Assembly (NCBI GenBank): GCA_005405945.1
Contig: BJHW01000001.1
Location: 6,882,001 to 6,946,000, forward strand
Source: Streptomyces violaceusniger
Lineage (GTDB): Bacteria; Actinomycetota; Actinomycetes; Streptomycetales; Streptomycetaceae
Length of the DNA stretch: 64,000 nt
Direction: 5' to 3'
The position numbers and the translations under genes were made by a program. Below the pieces are notes generated by a model. It was not told the origin of the DNA, ran no database searches, and was given only the letters and a program-made list of their open reading frames with translations. Position 1 is the stretch's first letter. Every line of letters starts with the position of its first letter. Shown here piece after piece: positions 43,943 through 53,231 of the stretch.

Positions 43943-44022
43943 GGTTCGCGGGGGCGGCGGTCCGGTGGGTTCGCCGGCCTCCGCGGGCTCACCCGCCCCG
44001 CGAATTCACCCGCCCCGCGGGC

Positions 44023-44763
44023 TCACTGACCCCCGGAGTGGCCCTTGGGCGGCGCCTCGCCCAACTCCGCCCGCATCCGGCGGTTCATGGCCATCGTCAG
44101 CTCGGCGTCCACCGCGCTCATGGCCAGCGGCCGCAGCCGCTCCACGGTCTCGCCGACGTCCTCGCCGCGCTCCATGGCGTCCGCCAGCACGTGGGCGCGC
44201 AGCAGTGTGACGAAGGTCTCGGCGATCGCGTCCACATGCTCACGCACCTCGCGCGCCGCGCCGAGCACGGCGGCCAGCGGGACGCCCTGTTCGACCAGGG
44301 TGTGTGAGACGTCCAGCAGACGGCGGCTGAGATGGACGATCTGGTCGCCGTCGACGGCCAGATAGCCGAGGTCGAGGGAGGTGCTGAGGTTCTCCGGGGT
44401 GACCTCGCCCTGGAAGTAGTCCGCGAGCGCCTCGGGCCGGAGCCGGACCGGGGTCTCCGCGGGCCAGGAGGCGGCCGCTCCGGGCAGCCCGAGCAGCTCG
44501 CCGACGTCGCGGCGGCCGCTTTCGAAGGCGGCGAGCAGCTCCGCGATCCCGCCGAGGGTGTGGCCGCGCTCCAGCAGCGCCGCGATCGTCCGCAGCCGCG
44601 CCAGGTGGTGGTCGTCGTACCAGGCGATCCGGCCCTCGCGGCGCGGCGGTGGGAGCAGCTTGCGCTCCCGGTAGAAGCGCAAGGTGCGCACGGTGATCCC
44701 GGCCTTCTCGGCCAGTTCCGTCATGCGGTACTCGCGTACCTCGTCCGCTTCGCTCGTCGCCAC
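44023..44763 (-). CDS. MerR-family regulator of the monooxygenase operon
   Basis: A 246-residue regulator. The winged helix is YRMTELAEKAGITVRTLRFY followed by RERKLLPPPRREGRIAWYDD. A large C-terminal helical domain is unlike the short effector arms of metal-sensing MerR proteins, suggesting an organic or lipid ligand. It is divergent from the monooxygenase-hydrolase-SDR operon with a CTACC/GGTAG repeat between them, so it is the likely activator. Confidence 0.83.
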   Translation of the reverse strand: MATSEADEVREYRMTELAEKAGITVRTLRFYRERKLLPPPRREGRIAWYDDHHLARLRTIAALLERGHTLGGIAELLAAFESGRRDVGELLGLPGAAASWPAETPVRLRPEALADYFQGEVTPENLSTSLDLGYLAVDGDQIVHLSRRLLDVSHTLVEQGVPLAAVLGAAREVREHVDAIAETFVTLLRAHVLADAMERGEDVGETVERLRPLAMSAVDAELTMAMNRRMRAELGEAPPKGHSGGQ

Positions 44764-44825
44764 GAGGGAAGCCTATGCCGCGGCCGGTCGGGTGCGACCG
44801 CCGGTAACTTCGTTATCCACAGCCC

Positions 44826-44839
44826 CTACCGCTTGGTAG
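44826..44839. promoter_or_regulatory. Candidate MerR operator CTACC-N4-GGTAG
   Basis: Perfect 5-bp arms lying between TTATCC (about 44813) and TACGCT (about 44850), i.e. in a long-spacer promoter in front of the monooxygenase operon. Confidence 0.5.
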
Positions 44840-44912
44840 ATCCCTGTCCTACGCTCCCATCGTGCCAGTGATTGCTGGCACGGTCGTATTCGCGTTCGTG
44901 GAAGGCGGCGGC

Positions 44913-46442
44913 ATGGCTGGGCTGACGCATGAGCATGTACGGGTGGCGGTGATCGGGGCCGGATTCGGCGGGCTGGGAGCGGCGGTGCGGCTGCGCCGGG
45001 CGGGCATCACGGACTTCGTGGTGCTGGAGCGCGCGGACGCGGTCGGCGGGGCCTGGCGGGACAACACCTATCCGGGCTGTGCCTGCGATGTCCCGTCGCA
45101 TCTGTACTCCTTCTCCTTCGCGCCCAACCCCGACTGGCCCCGGAACTTCTCCGGCCAGCCCCATATCCGCGCCTATCTGGAGCGGGTCGCCGACACCTTC
45201 GGGCTGCGGACGCACCTCCGCTTCGGCGCCGAGGTGCGGTCCCTGCGCTGGGACACCGAAGCGGTGCACTGGGAGGTGGAGACGGCGCGGGGCTCGCTGA
45301 CCGCCGATGTCGTGGTCAGCGCCACCGGTCCGCTCGCCGACCCCCGGATCCCGGACATCCCGGGGCTCGACGGCTTCCCCGGCGCCGTCTTCCACTCCGC
45401 GCGCTGGGACCACACCACCGATCTGCGCGGCAAGCGGGTGGCGATGATCGGCACCGGCGCCTCGGCCATCCAGATCGTCCCCGCCATCCAGCGCGAGGTC
45501 GGCCGGCTCACCCTCTTCCAGCGCACCCCGCCCTGGGTGCTGCCGCGGATGGACCGCCGGATCAGTGGCCTCGAACGATGGCTGCACTCGAAGATCCCGG
45601 CCACCCGGTCGCTGCGCCGCGGGGTGCTGTGGGGCATCCGGGAGCTGCAGGTAGGGGCCTTCACCAAGCGGCCGGGCGAGCTGCGGTTCGTGGAGTGGCT
45701 GGCCGGTGCCCATATGCGACGGGCCATCAAGGATCCGGAGCTGAGGGCGGCGCTGACCCCCGACTACCGCATCGGCTGCAAGCGGATCCTGCTCTCCAAC
45801 GACTACTACCCGGCGCTCGCCCAGCCGCATGTGGACGTGGTCCCGGCGGGGTTGACGGAGGTGCGCGGCAGCACTCTGGTCGGTGCCGACGGCACCGAGA
45901 CCGAAGCCGACGTGATCATCTTCGGGACCGGCTTCCATGTGACCGACGTCCCCATAGCCCAGCGGGTGACCGGGGCGCGCGGGACGACGCTCGCGGAGGA
46001 GTGGAAGGGCGGGATGGAGGCGCTGCGCGGCACCACCCCGGCGGGCTTCCCCAACTTCCTGACCATCATCGGGCCCAACACCGGCCTCGGAAACAGCTCG
46101 ATGATCCTCGTCATCGAGGCCCAGCTGGCCTATATGGCCGACTATCTGCGCCAGTTGGACACCCTCGGCGGCAAGGTCGCGCTGGACGCCCGGCCGTCGG
46201 CGGTGCGCGCCTATACCGACATGATCCAGGAAAGGATGGAACGCACGGTGTGGAACACCGGAGGTTGCGACAGCTGGTACCTCGACAACGGCCGCAACAC
46301 CACCCTGTGGCCCGGGACGACGACCGAGCTGCGGAGGGTCACCCGGCGCGTGGACCTCGCCGAGTACACGGTGGTGCGGCCGCGCACCGGGCCGGTCAAG
46401 GCCACGGTGTCCACGGCCGGCGCGGGGAGGGGTTCGCGGTGA
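44913..46442 (+). CDS. Baeyer-Villiger-type flavin monooxygenase
   Basis: FAD/NADPH monooxygenase of 509 aa. The FAD motif is VAVIGAGFGGLGAAVRLR, the fingerprint FPGAVFHSARW matches the BVMO consensus FxGxxxHxxxW, and the NADPH motif is VAMIGTGASAIQIVP. It would insert oxygen next to a ketone to form an ester. The start is ATG 44913, behind GGAAGG; an earlier in-frame ATG at 44862 lacks a ribosome-binding site. It overlaps the hydrolase gene (GTGA) and the SDR follows. The monooxygenase-lipase-SDR order is like the mycobacterial mymA operon. Substrate, probably a medium or long ketone or sterol-like alcohol, unknown. Confidence 0.9.
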   Translation: MAGLTHEHVRVAVIGAGFGGLGAAVRLRRAGITDFVVLERADAVGGAWRDNTYPGCACDVPSHLYSFSFAPNPDWPRNFSGQPHIRAYLERVADTFGLRTHLRFGAEVRSLRWDTEAVHWEVETARGSLTADVVVSATGPLADPRIPDIPGLDGFPGAVFHSARWDHTTDLRGKRVAMIGTGASAIQIVPAIQREVGRLTLFQRTPPWVLPRMDRRISGLERWLHSKIPATRSLRRGVLWGIRELQVGAFTKRPGELRFVEWLAGAHMRRAIKDPELRAALTPDYRIGCKRILLSNDYYPALAQPHVDVVPAGLTEVRGSTLVGADGTETEADVIIFGTGFHVTDVPIAQRVTGARGTTLAEEWKGGMEALRGTTPAGFPNFLTIIGPNTGLGNSSMILVIEAQLAYMADYLRQLDTLGGKVALDARPSAVRAYTDMIQERMERTVWNTGGCDSWYLDNGRNTTLWPGTTTELRRVTRRVDLAEYTVVRPRTGPVKATVSTAGAGRGSR

Positions 46443-47499
46443 GGCGGCCTCCTTCCCTGCCCTCGGGGCCGTACGTCCCGCCGGTGCCGGAGCGCGAGCT
46501 GACGGTCGTCTCGGCCGACGGGAGCCGGATCCATACGGAGCTGCACGGGCCCGAGGACGCCCCGGCCGTCGTACTCGCGCACGGCTGGGTCTGCTCCACG
46601 GCCTTCTGGGCGCCGGTGCTGCGCGCCCTCTCGGCCGACCACCGGGTGATCGTCTACGACCAGCGCGGCCATGGCCGCAGCCCGGCCCCAGGGCCCGGTG
46701 GCTACAGCACCGAGGCCCTGGCCGACGATCTGGTGGCGGTGGTGGACGCGACCCTTCCGCCCGGTCGGCGGGCCGTGCTGGCGGGCCACTCCATGGGTGC
46801 CATGACGCTGATGGCCGCCGCCGACCGGCCCATACTGCGCGAGCGCGCGGCCGCCGCGGTGCTGTGCAGCACCGGCGCCTCACGGCTGGTGGACCGAGCG
46901 CGGGTGGTGCCGCTGCGCTCCCCGCGGGCACGGTCGCGGGTGCACCGCCTGTTCCTCGGCTCACGCGCCCCGCTGGGCCCGGTCACCCCGCTCTCCCTGC
47001 GGCTGGTGCGGTACGTCACGATGGGCCCCGGCACCGACCCGGCCACGGTGGAGGTGGCCGCGCGGATCCTGCACGCCTGCCCCGCGCCGTACGCGCCGGA
47101 TGGGGCCGGGTCCTGCTCGACCTCGCACTGGACGCGCGGATCGGCCGGCTGACCATGCCCACGGCCGTCATCGTCGGCACCGCCGACCGGCTCACCCCGC
47201 CCGAGCACGCCCACGCCCTCGCCGCCGCGCTGCCGCACTGCACCGGGCTGACGGAGCTCCCGGGGCTCGGCCATATGACTCCGCTGGAGGATCCCGATGC
47301 GGTCGCCGGAGTGATCCGCGGCCTGGCCGAGGAGTACGGGACCTCCGGGGAAACTGGTCTCACAACCTCCCAGGGACCCCGCCCCACCACTCAGGAATTC
47401 CACCCCATCTCTCAGGAATCCCACTCTCGGGAAGCCCACCTCACAACGGTGACGGAAGCCGGGCACGCGGCAGTGGAAGCGAAGGAGCAGACGGCATGA
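46439..47499 (+). CDS. Alpha/beta-hydrolase (esterase/lipase), frameshifted
   Basis: About 353 aa after repair. The oxyanion region is VVLAHGWVCSTAFW, then VIVYDQRGHGRSPAP. The nucleophile elbow is LAGHSMGAM, the acid is in VIVGTADRLTPPEH and the His in LPGLGHMTPLE. The frame breaks after LHACP; one C added to the CCCC run at 47080-47083 gives RAVRAGWGRVLLDLALD. The GTG at 46439 overlaps the monooxygenase stop, and its own stop overlaps the SDR start, so all three are translationally coupled. It would split the ester produced by the monooxygenase. Confidence 0.82.
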
Positions 47500-48410
47500 G
47501 TGCGCGCAGGGGCCTTGAGGGCCAGGTCGCGGTGGTGACGGGCGCGGCGCGGGGCGTCGGCGAGCTGCTCGCCCGCAAGCTCTCCGCGCGCGGCGCGAAG
47601 GTCGCGCTGGTGGGCCTGGAGCCCGAGGAGCTGAAGCGGGTCTCGGAGCGGCTGCCCACCGACTCCGCCTACTGGCACGCCGATGTCACCGACGCCGAGG
47701 CGATGGTCCGGGTGGCGGCGGAGGTCGTGGAGCGGTTCGGCGCGGTGGACATCGTCTGTGCCAACGCGGGCGTGGCCCAGGCCGGTCCGTTCCTCGATAC
47801 CGATGAGACGGCCTGGCGGCGGGTGATCGAGGTCAATCTGCTGGGCAGCGCCACCACGGCCCGCGCCTTCCTGCCCGCGCTGACCGCCAGCCGCGGCTAT
47901 CTGCTCCAGATCGCCTCGCTCGCCGCGATCGCGCCCGCGCCGATGATGACGGCGTACTGCGCGTCCAAGTCCGGGGTCGAGGCGTTCGCCCACAGTCTGC
48001 GGGCCGAGGTGGGCCACCGCGGGGTGCGGGTGGGCGTGGGCTATCTGAGCTGGACGGACACCGATATGGTGCGCGGCGCCGACCGGGACGAGGTGATGCG
48101 CGAGCTGCGGCAGCGGCTGCCCTGGCCCGCGGGCCGCACCTATCCGCTGGGCCCGGCGGTGGACCGGCTGGTGGCGGGCATCGAGCGCCGGTCGGCGCAT
48201 GTGTACGCGCAGTGGTGGCTGCGCGGTATGCAGTCGATGCGCGGCTGTCTGCCCGCGTTCATCCACGCCGTGGGGCGGCGCGAGATGCGCCGCGCCGAGC
48301 CGCGGCTGGCGGCGACCCGGGAGGAGCGGGGCGGTCTGGTGGGCGCGGGCGGCGCGGCGGACGAGAAGGCGCGCACGGCGGGCACCGCGGACACGGAGCG
48401 TCATCGGTAA
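47496..48410 (+). CDS. Short-chain dehydrogenase of the monooxygenase operon
   Basis: SDR of 304 aa. Cofactor motif is AVVTGAARGVGELLARKL, then CANAGVAQAG, and the active site is IASLAAIAPAPMMTAYCASK with Ser, Tyr and Lys. An extended C-terminal region (QWWLRGMQSMRGCLPAFIHA) is like the SadH-type dehydrogenases. The start is ATG 47496, overlapping the hydrolase stop. It could oxidise an alcohol to the ketone that the monooxygenase attacks. The low-complexity tail is not conserved in the family. Confidence 0.87.
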   Translation: MSARRGLEGQVAVVTGAARGVGELLARKLSARGAKVALVGLEPEELKRVSERLPTDSAYWHADVTDAEAMVRVAAEVVERFGAVDIVCANAGVAQAGPFLDTDETAWRRVIEVNLLGSATTARAFLPALTASRGYLLQIASLAAIAPAPMMTAYCASKSGVEAFAHSLRAEVGHRGVRVGVGYLSWTDTDMVRGADRDEVMRELRQRLPWPAGRTYPLGPAVDRLVAGIERRSAHVYAQWWLRGMQSMRGCLPAFIHAVGRREMRRAEPRLAATREERGGLVGAGGAADEKARTAGTADTERHR

Positions 48411-48529
48411 CGCTCCGTCAACCGCACTGACCTGCGCGTTCTTCGGCTCCTCCGGTCCGGAATGCGGAGAAAGTCGGTGCGTGTAACTCTTGTCGGGCCC
48501 GACGCCATTCATCCGATGAGGAGTGACAC

Positions 48530-48835
48530 ATGGGCCCCAAGGACCAGTCGAACGAGAAGGCTCAGCAGGCCAAGCGGAAGCCGCAGGGCGGGCGGAGCCA
48601 GGAGCCGTGGCGCGGTCAGCAGACGCAGTCCGGTGAGCGCATGCAGTCGGCTGAGCGCACGCAGTCCGGTGAGCGCATGGAGGAGCGCTCCCGCCGGGAG
48701 CCGGGGCAGGAGCAGCGCCGTGGGCGGCAGGAGCGGCCGGAGGCCCGCGGGGAGTCCCAGCGGGCGGGCCGTGAGCGCCGTCAGCCGGGCATGGGCGACG
48801 AGATGATGGACCAGGAGCCCTTCGAAGAGATGTGA
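48530..48835 (+). CDS. Small hydrophilic repeat protein
   Basis: A 101-residue, highly charged protein (Arg, Glu, Gln, Ser) with no hydrophobic core, so probably disordered. It has two copies of the motif QSGERM separated by QSAERT. GATGAGGAG precedes the ATG at 48530. Similar small hydrophilic proteins occur in Streptomyces and may be stress-related, but I cannot name a family. It follows the SDR by 120 bp. Confidence 0.55.
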   Translation: MGPKDQSNEKAQQAKRKPQGGRSQEPWRGQQTQSGERMQSAERTQSGERMEERSRREPGQEQRRGRQERPEARGESQRAGRERRQPGMGDEMMDQEPFEEM

Positions 48836-48877
48836 CGCACGGAGGGCCGCACAGAGGGCGGCACAAAGGGCGGGAGG

Positions 48878-48911
48878 GGTGTATCCCCGTGGTCAGCCAT
48901 GGGGATACACC
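48878..48911. terminator. Hairpin between repeat protein and tricorn protease genes
   Basis: GGTGTATCCCC and GGGGATACACC form perfect 11-bp arms around a 12-nt loop between convergent genes. The 100 bp after it are low-complexity C/G sequence. Confidence 0.7.
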
Positions 48912-49026
48912 GCTGCGCGCCACTCGCGCCCGCCCCTGCACCCCATCCGTGCCAGCCCCCCGCACCGAACCCGCGCCCGCCCCCCCGCACCGAACTCGCG
49001 CCCGCCCGCCGCTGCGTGGCCCGCGC

Positions 49027-52000
49027 TCAGTTCCCGTTGCGCGGTGGCAGTTGGGGGCGGCGCAGGTCGGGGACGCCCGAGTAGTCCGGCGGGGCCGCGG
49101 CCGGATGACGCTCCAGCAGATCGAGCGCCGTACGGACGGCGACCCCCAGCTGCGGATGGCGGCCCTCCGCCCAGTCCACGGGGGAGCGCGGCGCCTCGAT
49201 GTCCGGCTCCACACCGTGGTTCTCCACGCCCCAGCGGTAGGCGTCGAACCACGCGGCGTTCATCGGCACCGTGATCGACGTGCCGTCGCCGAGGCGGTGG
49301 CGCCCGGTCATCCCGACCACCCCGCCCCAGGTGCGCAGCCCCACCACCGGCCCGATGCCCTGGATCTTGAAGGCCGCGGTGATCATGTCGCCGTCGGAGG
49401 AGGTCGCCTCGTCGGCGACGGCGACGATCGGTCCGCGCGGCGCGTTGCTGGAGTACGACACGGGCTGGGCGTTGCGGGTCAGGTCCCAGCCCATGACCTT
49501 GCGGGTGAGCTTCTCCACCACCAGCTCGCTGATGTTGCCGCCCGCGTTGCCCCGGACGTCCACGATCAGCGCGGGCAGTGACATCTCGCGGCGCAGATCG
49601 CGGTTGAACTGCGCCCAGCCGGAGCCGCCCATGTCGGGGATGTGGAGATAGCCGCACCGCCCGTCGCTCAACTTCCGCACCACGGAACGGCGCTGGGCGA
49701 CCCAGTCCTGATAGCGCAGCGGCCGGTCGTCGATCAGCGGGGAGACCGCGACCCGGCGCGGCGGCCCCTCGCCGTCCGGCGGCTCGAAGGTCAGCTCCAC
49801 CGTCGTGCCGCCCGCGGCCGTCAGCAGCGGATACGGCCCGGCCACCGGGTCCACCGGGCGCCCGTCGACATGGGTGAGCACGGCGCCGTCCCGGATGCCC
49901 AGACCGGCCAGCGGCGAGCGGGCCCGGGAGTCGGAGGACTCACCGGGCAGGATGCGGGCCACCGCCCACCGCCCGTCCTTGGCACGGGTGAGGTTGGCGC
50001 CGAGCAGTCCTATGGGGCGCTGGTAGTGGGACGGCCCCTCGTTGCGCCGCGCGGTGCTGACGTAGGCGTGCGAGGTGCCCAGCTCGCCGAGGGTCTCGCG
50101 GAGCAGATCGGCGAACTCGTCGGGCGAGGCGACCCGTTCGACCAGCGGGCGGTACTGGTCGAGCACCCCGTCCCAGTCGACTCCACACATCCCCGGGTCC
50201 CAGTAGTAGTGCCGGGTGATGCGCCCGGCCTCGTCGTACGCCTGCCGCCACTCGGCCGCCGGATCGACGGTGTGCTGGATCCGCCGCATGTCGAGGTGGA
50301 CGGTGGAGTCGCTGTCGCCGGACTCGGTGGCGGGCATCGCGCTCAGATCGCCGTCGTCGTAGGCCACCAGCCGGGTGCCGTCGCCGCTGACCGCGTACCA
50401 GTCCAGCTCACTGGTGAGTTCGGTGCGCTTGGCCTTCGCCAGGTCGAAGTGTTCCAGGGTGGGTCGGCTCGAGGTCTCGGCCGGGTTGGCGAACGTCTCG
50501 CCGAGCACGCCCGAGATCGGCCAGCGCAGCCAGACCAGCCCGCCGCCGCTGACCGGGCTCAGCGAGGAGTACTTGGACGCGGCGACGGGGAAGGCCGTGA
50601 CCCGGTTGGCCAGCCCCTCCACCTCGACCGTCACCGTGCCGTCGCCGTCGCCCCCGCCCCCGCTGTCGTCCGGGTCCAGCCCGCCCGCCGCCGGGCGCCC
50701 CTCGGGGGACAGCGCGAAGGGCGAGGGGGTGGCGGAGGACAGCGGTACGAGATAGGGGCGGCAGCCCAGCGGGAAGGAGAGGTCGCCGGTGTGCACGTCG
50801 TAGACCGGGTCGAAGCCGCGCCAGGAGAGGAAGGCGAGGTAGCGGCCGTCGCTGGTGAAGACCGGCTCCTCGTCCTCGAACCGCCCATTGGTCACATCCA
50901 CGGTGGTCCGGTCGGACAGTCGCGCGATCTTGATCGAGCGCAGGGTGCGCCCTATCCCGGGGTGGGACCAGGCGAGCCAGGCCGAGTCGGGGGCGAAGGC
51001 CAGGCCGCCCACCGGGCCGTTGTCCGACCGGATCAGCTCGGTGACCTCGCCGTCCCCGTCGGGGGAGGTGTCCACCAGCAGCAGCCGCCCGTCGCCCGCG
51101 GCGACCGCGAGCAGGTCGCCGTCCGGCGAGGGCTCCAGCTCGTGCACCCGCCCCAGCCGGCCGGCGGCCAGCCGGCGCGGCTCGGCGGGCCCGGTGGCCC
51201 GGGGCAGATGGGTTATCTCGACGGCGTCCTCGCCCTCGGCGTCGGTGACGTAGGCGACCCGGCCGGTCGAGCCCAGCATCACGGGCAGCCGCACCCGGAC
51301 GCCCGGGGTGTCGGCGAGGGTGCGGGCGGGGCCGTCGCGGTGGGTGAGCCAGTAGAGGCTGCCGCGCACGCACACCGCGCTGGCCCGGCCGGTGGTGTCC
51401 ACCGACAGCGAGTCGATGTGCGAGGCGGCGGGCACCTGGTAGGGCCGCCGCCCGGTGCGCGCCCCGCCGAGCCGCACGTCCAGCTTGCGCGGTTCGCCGT
51501 CCGGGCTCAGGTCGTCCACCAGCCACAGCTCGCCCGCGCACTGGTAGACGACGCGGGAGCCGTCGGTCGAGGCGTGCCGGGCGTAGAAGTCGGCGTGGTC
51601 GGTGTGGCGGCGCAGATCGGTGCCGTCGGGCAGACAGGAGTAGAGGTTGCCGATGCCCTCGTGGTCGGAGAGGAAGGCGATCCGGCCGCCGACGAACATC
51701 GCCGCGTCCAGATGGCCGTTCAGCTTCTCCACGAGCCGGGTGCCGTGCAGCCACAGCCGACCCATCGCCCCGCCGCGGTAGCGCTTCCAGGTGGCGGGCT
51801 CGTGCGGAGGCTTGCCGGTGAGCAGCAGGGTGCGGCGCTCGCCGTCGAGGTCGGCCACCGCGATGTCGGCCACCGGCCCCCAGGGCAGCCGCCCGCCGGG
51901 GCTGCCGTCGGTGGGCAGACTGTAGGCCCAGGAGAAGTGGGAGAACGGCTGCTCATGGGAGGAGACCGCGAGGATCTGGGAGGTGCCGTCCTGGTCCGGC

Positions 52001-52332
52001 GGGGTCCAGCCGCACACCGTGGCGTCCGTACTGCCCCAGTAGGTCAGCCGGCGGGCCGGGCCGCCGGCCGAGGGGACGAGATAGATCTCCGGGTCGAGGC
52101 TGCGCCAGGTGGTGAACGCGATCTGGGAGCCGTCGGGGGAGAAGCGGGGAGGTCCGACGCGGGTACGGTCCACGGTCAGCCGCCACGCTCGCCCGGGTGG
52201 CTCACCCGGGGCGGTCAGCGGGGCGACCCACAGATCGTCCTCGGCCGCGAAGCACAGCAAGTCGCCGTGCAGATGCGGAAATCGCAGGTACGCCAGGTCG
52301 TCGTCGCATGCGTAAGGCTCCACCCCACCCAT
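49027..52332 (-). CDS. Tricorn protease homologue
   Basis: A 1101-residue serine protease that trims peptides released by the proteasome. N-terminal beta-propellers (LRFPHLHGDLLCFAAEDDLW, then PDGSQIAFTTWRSLDPEIY) precede a PDZ-like region and the tricorn core. The catalytic Ser-His pair (about Ser754-His755) is in GTSHAYV, the nucleophile is Ser979 with Asp980 in ATSSDGDM, and Glu1042 is in NHGVEPDIE. These line up with S745/H746, S965/D966 and E1023 of Thermoplasma tricorn. An acidic Gly/Asp insert (DDSGGGGDGDG) lies mid-protein. Partners such as the tricorn aminopeptidase factors are not nearby. Confidence 0.93.
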   Translation of the reverse strand: MGGVEPYACDDDLAYLRFPHLHGDLLCFAAEDDLWVAPLTAPGEPPGRAWRLTVDRTRVGPPRFSPDGSQIAFTTWRSLDPEIYLVPSAGGPARRLTYWGSTDATVCGWTPPDQDGTSQILAVSSHEQPFSHFSWAYSLPTDGSPGGRLPWGPVADIAVADLDGERRTLLLTGKPPHEPATWKRYRGGAMGRLWLHGTRLVEKLNGHLDAAMFVGGRIAFLSDHEGIGNLYSCLPDGTDLRRHTDHADFYARHASTDGSRVVYQCAGELWLVDDLSPDGEPRKLDVRLGGARTGRRPYQVPAASHIDSLSVDTTGRASAVCVRGSLYWLTHRDGPARTLADTPGVRVRLPVMLGSTGRVAYVTDAEGEDAVEITHLPRATGPAEPRRLAAGRLGRVHELEPSPDGDLLAVAAGDGRLLLVDTSPDGDGEVTELIRSDNGPVGGLAFAPDSAWLAWSHPGIGRTLRSIKIARLSDRTTVDVTNGRFEDEEPVFTSDGRYLAFLSWRGFDPVYDVHTGDLSFPLGCRPYLVPLSSATPSPFALSPEGRPAAGGLDPDDSGGGGDGDGTVTVEVEGLANRVTAFPVAASKYSSLSPVSGGGLVWLRWPISGVLGETFANPAETSSRPTLEHFDLAKAKRTELTSELDWYAVSGDGTRLVAYDDGDLSAMPATESGDSDSTVHLDMRRIQHTVDPAAEWRQAYDEAGRITRHYYWDPGMCGVDWDGVLDQYRPLVERVASPDEFADLLRETLGELGTSHAYVSTARRNEGPSHYQRPIGLLGANLTRAKDGRWAVARILPGESSDSRARSPLAGLGIRDGAVLTHVDGRPVDPVAGPYPLLTAAGGTTVELTFEPPDGEGPPRRVAVSPLIDDRPLRYQDWVAQRRSVVRKLSDGRCGYLHIPDMGGSGWAQFNRDLRREMSLPALIVDVRGNAGGNISELVVEKLTRKVMGWDLTRNAQPVSYSSNAPRGPIVAVADEATSSDGDMITAAFKIQGIGPVVGLRTWGGVVGMTGRHRLGDGTSITVPMNAAWFDAYRWGVENHGVEPDIEAPRSPVDWAEGRHPQLGVAVRTALDLLERHPAAAPPDYSGVPDLRRPQLPPRNGN

Positions 52333-52385
52333 GTTTTCGAGCTACGCCATTCGGAGCAACTCGGTTGTGTGACCGAGACCACGAG

Positions 52386-52403
52386 CGAAACGGCGTAGTT
52401 TCG
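52386..52403. promoter_or_regulatory. TetR operator-like repeat CGAAAC-N6-GTTTCG
   Basis: Perfect 6-bp arms with the same half-site as the palindrome at 52431-52445. It lies in the region between the tricorn protease and the TetR gene at 52490. Confidence 0.55.
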
Positions 52404-52430
52404 ATAGGGCGAGGCCTATGCTGGAGGAGT

Positions 52431-52445
52431 ACGAAACCGTTTCGT
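52431..52445. promoter_or_regulatory. TetR operator-like palindrome ACGAAACCGTTTCGT
   Basis: Perfect 15-bp palindrome with a single central base, 45 bp before the TetR start. It shares the CGAAAC/GTTTCG half-sites with the upstream repeat. Confidence 0.7.
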
Positions 52446-52489
52446 TCGGAAGCTCGCACGTTCGGAAGTTCGGAGGGAGGCGACACCCC

Positions 52490-53106
52490 ATGCATACCAC
52501 GGATCAGCCGACGGAGGACCGCGACACCGCCCGGGTGCGCCGCAGCAGACTCTCCCCGAGCGCGAGCGGGAGCTGTACGAGGCGGTGGTCGAGCTGCTGG
52601 GCGAGGTCGGGTACGAGGGTCTGACGATGGACGCCGTCGCGGCCCGCACCCGGTCCAGCAAGGCCACGCTCTACCGCCAGTGGAAAGGCAAGCCGCAGCT
52701 GGTCGCGACCGCGCTGCGCCACACCAAGCCCATTCTGCTCGAAGGCGTCGACACCGGATCGCTCCGCGGGGACCTGCGGGAGATCGTGCGGTGTTCGGAG
52801 ACCGCCCATGAGCGGGACGCCGCGCTGATGAGGGGACTCGCCCACGCAAGTCACGACAACCCGGACCTTCACCAGGCCCTGCGAGAGTTGTTGATCTACC
52901 CCGAGATCGACGCGCTCCACACGCTGCTGAGGCGCGCCGTCGACCGTGGCGAAGTCGCCCCGGACCGGCCCGCCTTGAAATACGTCGTGCACATGATGTC
53001 CGGCGCGTTCATCACTCGAGCGCTCGTCGAGGGCAAGGAGCCGGACCAGGCGTATCTCCTGGAGTACATCGACGCCGTGATCCTCCCCGCACTCGGCGCC
53101 GCGTAG
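52490..53106 (+). CDS. TetR-family regulator of the MMPL exporter, frameshifted
   Basis: About 205 aa after repair. ATG 52490 follows GGAGGGAGG. The frame breaks after RRSRLSP; one C added to the run at 52554-52557 gives ERERELYEAVVELLGEVGYE. The helix-turn-helix is LTMDAVAARTRSSKATLYRQ and ends WKGKPQLVATAL. The C-terminal half (HASHDNPDLHQALRELL) is of the TetR_C_16-like type. Two operator-like repeats precede it and an RND transporter follows in the same direction 125 bp later, so it probably represses the exporter. Confidence 0.8.
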
Positions 53107-53231
53107 CCCTGCCCTCCTCACTCCCCACCTCCCCGCACAACCACATATGACCTCGGCCGGCGCGCCGCTCTCGTCGCCGGTTCGGTCACCCATCCCTGCC
53201 ATGCAGACAACCGACGGGAGCACTCCTTCTC

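Noticed and set aside
49642..52398. A 918-codon open frame antisense to tricorn protease
   Set aside because: Low-complexity Gly/Val/Arg translation, no domain, and the opposite strand carries a complete, motif-rich tricorn gene.
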